A program made the translations under genes and the position numbers. Positions 1-5,437 of a stretch of 13,184 bases of DNA are shown here, piece by piece. The DNA lies in the NCBI GenBank assembly GCA_052034175.1, contig JBPOIX010000205.1, forward strand, positions 1-13,184, in the 5' to 3' direction. Positions within the stretch are counted from its first letter, which is position 1; every line of letters starts with the position of its first letter. This stretch comes from UBA668 sp052034175. GTDB taxonomy: Bacteria; Actinomycetota; Acidimicrobiia; Acidimicrobiales; Ilumatobacteraceae. The notes below the pieces were generated by a model that saw only the letters and a list, made by a program, of their open reading frames with translations, searched no databases and had not been told where the DNA came from.

Positions 1-776
1 AGCACGCCCCACGTCTCCACCGAGACGAGCTCCAGGCCGTAGGCGTCGAGCAAGGCCCGGTAGATGCCGCCGATGAGGTTGTTGAACGCGGCGACGGCGA
101 TCAGCGCACCGAGGCCCGGCACCTCGCGCAGCGCCGCCAGCGCACCGGCGATGTCCACGGCCCGGGCGTGCGGCGCGGGCGGCGCGGGCTGTTCCTCCTC
201 CACGTGCACCGCGACGAGGTGCACGACCGCCAGCGTGAGCACGCCCACGGTGAATGCCACCGCCCAGCCCATCCCCAGGCGGCCGACCACGAACCCGCTG
301 AGCACCGAGGTGAACGCCACGGACACCCCCATGACCGTGCCGATCATCCCGTTCGCCCGATCGCGATGGCCGTCCTCCACGAGCAGCGTCACCACCGTGG
401 AGAGGGCGATGCTCCGCAAGGTGCTCGCCATCGTGCCGCCCATCAGGAGCGCCACGAACGCCCAGAACGCTGGGTGCTTGAGATCGAGCAGTTCCTCCCG
501 CTCGACCAGCAGGTACAACCCGCCGGCGGCGGCATAGAGCGCCAGCGACCACAGCGAGGCCCGCACCATCACTGCGTGCTTGCGGGTGTGATCCACATAG
601 GTGCCGAAGTACATGCCGGACACCGCGGCGAACACGCCAAACGAGCCGCCGAGCACCGAGGTGGCGACGACCGAACGCGTCTCGAGGTAGACCCAGAAGG
701 TGAGCGCGAACCAGATGAAGTAGCTCATCACCGACGTGATGAGCACATTGGCGAGCAGCTGGCGAAACACCTTCAC
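1..776 (-). CDS. DHA3-type major facilitator transporter, N-terminal part (runs off the left edge)
   Basis: This is the N-terminal 258 residues of an integral membrane transporter of the major facilitator superfamily; the 3' end lies beyond position 1. About seven hydrophobic segments are visible, at roughly residues 10-30, 40-60, 73-92, 104-123, 144-165, 170-190 and 220-240. A loop 2-3 motif A-like stretch (GTYVDHTRK) lies near residues 58-66, and a charged cytoplasmic linker after residue 190 matches the usual loop between helices 6 and 7. The opening (SYFIWFALTFWVYLETRS) resembles DHA3-family proton-driven exporters such as macrolide and multidrug pumps. The start is a GTG at 774-776, which overlaps the TGA of the upstream transporter (GTGA) and has a GAGGAGG Shine-Dalgarno eight bases upstream. 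It should therefore be made by translational coupling from one mRNA. The substrate cannot be read from the sequence; export of a drug or metabolite is inference. Confidence 0.85.
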   Translation of the reverse strand, partial: MKVFRQLLANVLITSVMSYFIWFALTFWVYLETRSVVATSVLGGSFGVFAAVSGMYFGTYVDHTRKHAVMVRASLWSLALYAAAGGLYLLVEREELLDLKHPAFWAFVALLMGGTMASTLRSIALSTVVTLLVEDGHRDRANGMIGTVMGVSVAFTSVLSGFVVGRLGMGWAVAFTVGVLTLAVVHLVAVHVEEEQPAPPAPHARAVDIAGALAALREVPGLGALIAVAAFNNLIGGIYRALLDAYGLELVSVETWGV

Positions 777-2419
777 GACATCGACCTCCTCGGGCCGTTG
801 CAGTCTCGCAGAGCAGGTTCCCTGCTCGCCGCCCGGGTTTCGCGGCACCCCCAGCTGGCGGTGGCGGGCTCCTTGCCCTCCATCGCGTCGGAAAGGCCGG
901 CCCGCATGCGCAGCGGCTTCTCCGGCAGCGCCAGCGCGATGAGGAAGCCGATCGCCATCACCGCACCGCACACCCAGTAGATGCGGCTGACACCGGTGGC
1001 CACGCTGTCCGTGATGGCGGACCGAACCGCCGGCTCGAGCTTCTTGATCACCGCCGGTTGGCGGATGCTGCCCATCGCCTCGTCGCCGGTCAGCCCAGTT
1101 CGCGCAGGAACATCGCTGCGGATCGTGGCGTTGAGGATCGTGCCGAAGGCCGCGTACCCGAACGCTCCACCGAGGGAACGGAAGAACATCATCGTCGACG
1201 TCGCCACCCCGAGGTCGCGGAACTCCACTGCGTTCTGCCCGGCGATCGAGGTGGTGGTGAACACCGAGGCCGCACCGAACCCCATGAAGACCATGGGGAC
1301 CACGAGCCACCAGTAGGAGATGTCGCCGTCGATCTGGGCGACGGACAGCAAGCCCACCGTGCTGACCGCCGTACCGATGATCGGGAACACCCGGTAACGC
1401 CCGGTGCGGGCGATCAGCCGGCCGATGCCGAACGTGGCGAGGCTGACACCCAGCATCTGCGGCGCCATGCGCAGGCCGGAGACGGTTGGGTCCACGAACC
1501 GCGACACCTGGAAGTAGGTCGGGAGGAAGTTGCCGGCGCCATAGGTGACCACGCCGGCGCAGGTACCCAGCGCGATGCACACCAGCATCACCCGGTTGCC
1601 GAAGAGCCGCAGGGGGATCATCGGTTCCGGCACCCGCCGCTCCACCACGATGAACACCGCCGTCGTCACGAGCGAGACAGCGAACAGGCCGAGCACGAAC
1701 GATTCGGTCCAGCCTTCTTCGCCGCCCTGAGCGAGGCCGATCATCAACGACCCCACGGCGACGGAGAGCAGGGCCGCGCCGACGAGATCGAGCTTCGCCT
1801 CACGCCGCTGGAACGGCAGCCGCAGCGCGTAGTGGCACGCCACCATCACCAGCAGGCCCAGCGGCACGTTGATGAGGAAGATCCAGGCCCAATCGAAGTG
1901 GTCGATGATCACCCCGCCGATCACCGGGCCGATCAGTGCAGCCCCGACGAATGACAGCGTGAAGTAGCCGATGAACCGGCCACGCTCCCGGGGCGGGAGG
2001 ATGTCGCCGAGGATCGCGAACGCGAGCGCCTGGATGCCACCGCCGCCGATTCCCTGCAGTGCCCGGAAGGCGATCAGCCAACCCATCGACGGGGCAATGC
2101 CGCACAGGAGCGAGCCGACCACGAACGTGGCCATCGTGGTTTGGAAGATCAGGCGGCGGCCGTACAGGTCGGAGAGCTTGCCGAGCAGCGGGGTCCCGAT
2201 GGCCGAGGTGGCGATGTAGGCCGTGCCCACCCAGGCCAGGCTCTCGAAAGCGTTGAAATCGCCGGCGATGGTGGGAAGCGCCGTGGCGATGATCGAGGTC
2301 TCCATCGACGCCAGGAAGACGGCCATGATCAGGGCAAGGAGCACGAGCAACAGCCGGCGAGTGGTGAATCCGGGGACAGTCGACGCGGCCACGTCGGCCA
2401 CCGTACGACCGGGCCTCAT
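773..2419 (-). CDS. DHA2-type (EmrB/QacA-like) 14-helix drug:H+ antiporter
   Basis: This is a cytoplasmic-membrane multidrug or metabolite exporter driven by proton exchange, 548 residues from the chosen ATG. Features in order: a short basic N-terminus; helix 1 with a degenerate DHA2 signature (SMETSIIATALPTI, residues 38-51, where LDxTIVNVALP is usual); motif A (GKLSDLYGRR, residues 80-89); a proline/glycine-rich helix 5 region typical of antiporters; and later helices including the stretch TYGAGNFLPTYFQ. Length and helix count fit the family. The open frame extends upstream to 2512, but that extension is arginine-rich, runs into the divergent gene and looks spurious. The ATG at 2417-2419 is preferred, although no good Shine-Dalgarno precedes it. 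The last ~40 residues after ALPEKPLRMRAG are hydrophilic and unlike a conserved MFS end. The next gene overlaps the stop by four bases. No regulator is adjacent and the substrate is unknown. Confidence 0.9.
   Translation of the reverse strand: MRPGRTVADVAASTVPGFTTRRLLLVLLALIMAVFLASMETSIIATALPTIAGDFNAFESLAWVGTAYIATSAIGTPLLGKLSDLYGRRLIFQTTMATFVVGSLLCGIAPSMGWLIAFRALQGIGGGGIQALAFAILGDILPPRERGRFIGYFTLSFVGAALIGPVIGGVIIDHFDWAWIFLINVPLGLLVMVACHYALRLPFQRREAKLDLVGAALLSVAVGSLMIGLAQGGEEGWTESFVLGLFAVSLVTTAVFIVVERRVPEPMIPLRLFGNRVMLVCIALGTCAGVVTYGAGNFLPTYFQVSRFVDPTVSGLRMAPQMLGVSLATFGIGRLIARTGRYRVFPIIGTAVSTVGLLSVAQIDGDISYWWLVVPMVFMGFGAASVFTTTSIAGQNAVEFRDLGVATSTMMFFRSLGGAFGYAAFGTILNATIRSDVPARTGLTGDEAMGSIRQPAVIKKLEPAVRSAITDSVATGVSRIYWVCGAVMAIGFLIALALPEKPLRMRAGLSDAMEGKEPATASWGCRETRAASREPALRDCNGPRRSMS
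785..791 (-). promoter_or_regulatory. Shine-Dalgarno site that sets the GTG start of the DHA3-type transporter
   Basis: The minus strand reads GAGGAGG here, inside the last codons of the DHA2-type transporter and eight bases before the GTG at 774-776. A nearer ATG at 779-781 is followed after one codon by a stop, so the GTG is the only sensible start. Seen directly in the sequence. Confidence 0.75.
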
Positions 2420-2437
2420 CCGCCGACGACCCGGAAC

Positions 2438-2443
2438 TACAGT
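2438..2443 (+). promoter_or_regulatory. Candidate -10 box for a leaderless or near-leaderless transcript
   Basis: The only 32 bases between the divergent starts at 2419 (minus) and 2452 (plus) contain TACAGT, which fits the actinobacterial TANNNT -10 pattern. It ends eight bases before the ATG at 2452. No Shine-Dalgarno is present, so transcription starting at or next to the ATG would give a leaderless mRNA, which is common in actinobacteria. There is no convincing -35. This is a weak call based on pattern and spacing only. Confidence 0.3.
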
Positions 2444-2451
2444 CCAGCTCC

Positions 2452-3030
2452 ATGCCTTCTCCGTCCCCCGAGGCCGCATTCGCCGCGTACCTTGCCGCCC
2501 AGCCGGAACCACAGCGCACCACCCTCCTCACCGTCGCCGCCCGCCTGCGCACGATCCTCCCCGACGCCGAGGCGTGCATCAGCTACGGCATGCCGGCGTT
2601 CAAGTGCGACGGCGCGGCCATCGCCGGGGTCGCCGGGTTCAAGGCCCACTGCTCCTACTTCCCGCACAGCGGCGACACCGTCGGCCGGCTGCCGGCGGCC
2701 GCACTGGAGGGCTACGACTGGGATGCCGGCACCCTGCGCTTCCCGATCGACCGGCCACTGCCAGTCGGCCTCCTGCGCCAGCTGGTGGCCGCGCGGATCG
2801 TGCTGGAGAACGACAAGTACGCCACCGGCGCCACGGCCCGCAGCCTGTACGACAACGGCCGGCTGGAGTACCGCGGCAAGCGACGCAAGGAGCAGATGCA
2901 CGGCGACTGGCAGTGGTGGCGCAAGGACGGCAGCCTGATGCGTACCGGCTCGTTCAAGGACGGCACCCAGGTGGGCGTGTGGCGCACCTTCGACCGCACC
3001 GGCGGCCTGGTGAAGGAGACGACGTTCTGA
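2452..3030 (+). CDS. DUF1801 domain protein with a C-terminal MORN_2-type repeat tail
   Basis: A 192-residue soluble protein with two parts. Residues ~1-120 match the DUF1801/YdhG-like fold: an N-terminal helix, then ILPDAEACISYGMPAFK near 35-51 (the family hallmark is a SYGMPAF-type stretch), then AGFKAHCSYFP, a PID-P motif and a closing helix. Residues ~133-192 hold two and a half tandem repeats of the MORN_2/YwqK type (YDNGRLEYRGKRRKEQMHGDW; RKDGSLMRTGSFKDGTQVGVW; DRTGGLVKE). DUF1801 proteins are small and of poorly defined function; some are labelled iron chaperone-like in Bacillus. MORN_2 repeats form beta-hairpin arrays. What the fusion does is unknown. The ATG at 2452 has no Shine-Dalgarno, which fits leaderless translation. 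The downstream hotdog gene overlaps its stop, so the two are probably one transcript. Confidence 0.85.
   Translation: MPSPSPEAAFAAYLAAQPEPQRTTLLTVAARLRTILPDAEACISYGMPAFKCDGAAIAGVAGFKAHCSYFPHSGDTVGRLPAAALEGYDWDAGTLRFPIDRPLPVGLLRQLVAARIVLENDKYATGATARSLYDNGRLEYRGKRRKEQMHGDWQWWRKDGSLMRTGSFKDGTQVGVWRTFDRTGGLVKETTF
3013..3018 (+). promoter_or_regulatory. Shine-Dalgarno AAGGAG pointing at a CTG start at 3027
   Basis: A perfect AAGGAG lies inside the last codons of the DUF1801-MORN gene. Eight bases downstream is CTG (3027-3029), whose last two bases begin the TGA stop of that gene. No ATG, GTG or TTG sits at a usable distance; the next in-frame GTG is at 3066, 47 bases after the site. This is the main evidence for a CTG start of the hotdog gene. 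Confidence 0.6.
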
Positions 3031-3761
3031 ACCCGCTCCCTCCCCCTGCACCCCAGGCGTGGTCGGTGCGCGCGCAGAACCTGCCGGAACACGCGCGCAA
3101 CCCGATCCACACCGACGCCGGGGCGCAGGCGGCCGGGTTCCCGCGGGCGCTCGTGGCCGGGGTCACCACCTACGCCTACCTCACCCACCCGATCGCCGCC
3201 GCGTGGGGGCTGGAGTGGCTGGCGGGTGGTGGCGGCGAGGTGCGTTTCCGCCGCCCGGTGTTCGACGGCGACACCGTGCGCTGCGTGCCCCACACGGACG
3301 ACGAGGCCGTGCTGGTTGAGGCCGTCACCGACGAGCCGGAGCAGCCGCGGGCGGTGTTCCGCGCGGTGCGCGACGGCGGCCCGCTGGTGCCGATGCGGGC
3401 CGGGGAGTCGCTGCCGGTCAAGCGGTTGCAGCTCCGCGGCGAGCTCGGCAGCGACTACGGCAACCGCGCCGGCGAGGGCTTCGACCTCTACGAGCAGCAC
3501 GGCGTCGTCCACCCCGCCGTGTGGCCGGCGCTCGCCAACCACCTCGTGCACACGGAAGTCGCCCGCGGCAGCTGGGTGCACACCCGCAGCATCGTGCGCC
3601 ATCACGCGCTCGCGCCCGTGGGCGCGGAGGCGGAGATCCACGGTGTGGTCGTGCACCGCTTCCAGGCCCACGGCGAGCGCGCCGTGCTCGACGTGCACAT
3701 CACCGTCGAGGGCACCGTCGTCGCTTCGCTGGAGCACGAGGCGATCGTCGCCCTCCCCTGA
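3027..3761 (+). CDS. Double-hotdog MaoC-like (R-hydratase-like) protein
   Basis: A 244-residue soluble protein (231 if the GTG at 3066 is used) made of two hotdog-like halves, residues ~13-115 and ~145-244. The first half carries a hydratase-2-like segment (ARNPIHTDAGAQAAGFPRALVAG, the first residue at ~23), followed by TTYAYLTHP and a strand RFRRPVFDGDTV, as in enzymes acting on enoyl-CoA or related thioesters. The aspartate of the canonical DxNPxH dyad is alanine here, while the histidine is kept, so ordinary hydration chemistry is uncertain. Start choice: an ideal AAGGAG precedes CTG 3027, and the first hotdog strand (AWSVRAQN) would be cut by starting at 3066. Other options are GTG 3066 or, less likely, GTG 2979. 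It is coupled to the DUF1801 gene and convergent with the acyl-CoA ligase. A role in acyl-CoA metabolism is inferred from fold and neighbours. Confidence 0.75.
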   Translation: MNPLPPPAPQAWSVRAQNLPEHARNPIHTDAGAQAAGFPRALVAGVTTYAYLTHPIAAAWGLEWLAGGGGEVRFRRPVFDGDTVRCVPHTDDEAVLVEAVTDEPEQPRAVFRAVRDGGPLVPMRAGESLPVKRLQLRGELGSDYGNRAGEGFDLYEQHGVVHPAVWPALANHLVHTEVARGSWVHTRSIVRHHALAPVGAEAEIHGVVVHRFQAHGERAVLDVHITVEGTVVASLEHEAIVALP

Positions 3762-3766
3762 CCCCC

Positions 3767-3813
3767 CAAGTTGGCGCTGAAGTGCGGGCCAGTCCCGTCC
3801 TACCGCCAACTTG
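3767..3813. terminator. Perfect inverted repeat between convergent genes, probable bidirectional terminator or dispersed repeat
   Basis: The arms CAAGTTGGCG (3767-3776) and CGCCAACTTG (3804-3813) are exact reverse complements. They are separated by 27 bases that hold a smaller inner hairpin (CGGG 3785-3788 with CCCG 3794-3797). The element starts six bases after the hotdog gene stop and lies 13 bases past the stop of the acyl-CoA ligase on the other strand, so it can serve as terminator for both. It has no real U-tract. The AT-rich centre of each arm is unlike the surrounding sequence, which could mean a dispersed repeat. Confidence 0.6.
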
Positions 3814-3826
3814 CGGAGGGCTCGGG

Positions 3827-5362
3827 CTACAGGCTGGGGAACTGGAGGCGAAGGTCGCGCTTGAGTGCCTTGCCACTGGCGTTGCGCGGCACGACGTCCA
3901 CGAAACGGACCGCGGACGGCATCTTGTAGCGGGCCAGTTTGCCGTCGCAGTGCTCGATGACCGCGCGCTCCTCGAGCGCGGGGTCCTTCTTCACCACGAT
4001 CGCCAGCGGCGTCTCGCCCCACTTCTCCGAGGGCACACCGATCACCGCGACATCGGCCACGCCGGGGCAGGTGAGGATGACGTTCTCCACTTCGGCCGGG
4101 TACACGTTCTCGCCGCCGGAGATGATCATGTCCTTCAGGCGGTCGTGGATCCAGATGAAGCCTTCGTCGTCGCGGACGGCCACGTCGCCGGTGTGCAGCC
4201 AGCCGCCCTCCAACGCCTCGGCGGTGGCCTCGGGCCGGTTCCAGTAGCCGGTCATGATGTGGTCGCCGGCGACCAGCACCTCGCCCTGCTCGTCCACGTC
4301 GCACTCCGTGCCGTCCGGGCGCACGACCATCACGTCGGTGTGGAAGAACGCCTTGCCGGTGGAGCCCGCCTTGCGCAGCGCGTCTTCCGGTGTGGTGAGG
4401 CAGGCTGGGCCGCACGTCTCGGTGAGGCCGTACACCTGGTGGATCTCGATGCCCATCCCTGCGTAGGCCTCGATCAGCGCCTTCGGCACGGGGGCCGCGC
4501 CGCTGAGGAACCAGCGCACGCTGGAGTGGTCGTGCACGGCGGGGTCGTAGACCATCCGCATCGCGCCGAGCATTGCCGGCACCAGCAGCGAGCTGGTGAT
4601 CTTCTCCTCCTTCACCAGCTTCCAGACCGCCGAGGGGTCGAAGGCACGCATCAGCACGTGCGACAGACCGCGGTAGGCGGTGGTGATGGCCGGGGTGAGC
4701 GCACCGACGTGGAACAGCGGCATCGGGTTGAGATAGCGGTCGCCGATGCGGTAGTCCGCGGTGGCGTTGAGGGTGTACAGCGCGGCCATCTGGGTGGTGT
4801 GGGTGTGCATCACACCCTTCGGCAGGCCAGTCGTGCCGGAGGTGTACATGATGTACAGCAGGTCGTCGTTCCACGCCGTGAGCTCCGGCTCGGAGGTGCC
4901 CTGGGCGTCCACCCACTCGTCGAACTGCACGGCAAAGGCCGGGCGGGCCGCAGCGTCGCCGACGTGCACCCAGGTGCGGATGTCGGTGCGGTCGCCACGG
5001 GCTTGCAGCTCGGTGACGGCTGCGCCGAACTCGGCGCCGGCGATCAGCAGGGTGCTGCCGGAGTCCTTGAGGATGAACTCCAGCTCGTCGGGCACCAGGC
5101 GCCAGTTGAGGGGCACGATCACCGCGCCGACCTTGGCGATGGCGAAGAAGCTGGAGACGAACTCGTGGCTGTTCATCATCAGCAACGACACCCGGTCGCC
5201 CTTGCCGACGCCGGAGGCCAGCAGGGCGTTGGCCACCTGGTTCGTGCGGTCGTTGAGCTCGGCGTAGTTGAAGCGGCGCCCTGCGGCGACATCGAAGAGC
5301 GCTTCGTTGTGCGGGTTCATGAGCGCGCGCTTGGCGAGGAGGGCACCGATGTTGGTCTTCAT
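3827..5362 (-). CDS. FadD-type acyl-CoA synthetase (AMP-forming ligase)
   Basis: A cytoplasmic enzyme of the ANL superfamily that activates a carboxylic acid with ATP to an acyl-adenylate and then a CoA thioester. It has 511 residues from the chosen ATG, normal for the family. Motifs seen: the P-loop-like YTSGTTGLPKG (~173-183); FLSGAAPVPK (~285-294); YGLTET (~311-316); the TGD aspartate (~391-393); the hinge region DRLKDMIISGGENVYPAE (~407-424); and the C-terminal catalytic lysine in NASGKALKRD (~Lys498). All key residues are present, so it should be active. The substrate (fatty acid, steroid side chain or other) cannot be told from the sequence. A GTG at 5380 would add six residues (MAHSRL), but the MKTNIGALLAKRA opening is typical, so ATG 5362 is preferred. 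No Shine-Dalgarno is evident. It is divergent from the sulfatase genes with a 75-base gap and probably shares their control. Confidence 0.93.
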   Translation of the reverse strand: MKTNIGALLAKRALMNPHNEALFDVAAGRRFNYAELNDRTNQVANALLASGVGKGDRVSLLMMNSHEFVSSFFAIAKVGAVIVPLNWRLVPDELEFILKDSGSTLLIAGAEFGAAVTELQARGDRTDIRTWVHVGDAAARPAFAVQFDEWVDAQGTSEPELTAWNDDLLYIMYTSGTTGLPKGVMHTHTTQMAALYTLNATADYRIGDRYLNPMPLFHVGALTPAITTAYRGLSHVLMRAFDPSAVWKLVKEEKITSSLLVPAMLGAMRMVYDPAVHDHSSVRWFLSGAAPVPKALIEAYAGMGIEIHQVYGLTETCGPACLTTPEDALRKAGSTGKAFFHTDVMVVRPDGTECDVDEQGEVLVAGDHIMTGYWNRPEATAEALEGGWLHTGDVAVRDDEGFIWIHDRLKDMIISGGENVYPAEVENVILTCPGVADVAVIGVPSEKWGETPLAIVVKKDPALEERAVIEHCDGKLARYKMPSAVRFVDVVPRNASGKALKRDLRLQFPSL

Positions 5363-5437
5363 GAGTCGAGAGTGTGCCACACGTCACCCACGCCGGTCAT
5401 GGCCTACGGTGACAGGACCGACTCCTGGGGGATGTTC
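5363..5437. promoter_or_regulatory. Divergent promoter region between acyl-CoA ligase and sulfatase genes, with a small palindrome
   Basis: This 75-base gap must hold the promoters for the minus-strand ligase and the plus-strand sulfatase operon. An odd palindrome GTGTG-C-CACAC lies at 5372-5382 and could be an operator half-site pair. A TACGGT at 5405-5410 fits a weak plus-strand -10. GGGGGA at 5427-5432 is the probable ribosome site for the ATG at 5438. No clear -35 boxes and no regulator gene are seen nearby. Confidence 0.35.

Noticed and set aside
2223..3026. Upstream extension of the hotdog frame
   Set aside because: It overlaps two real genes and gives Arg/His/Pro-rich sequence. The hotdog fold begins only after ~3050.
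2712..5387. Very long minus-strand open frame across the hotdog gene and acyl-CoA ligase
   Set aside because: It is an out-of-frame shadow caused by high GC. The product is low-complexity and rich in Arg, His and Pro with no domain, while the ligase frame has all its motifs.
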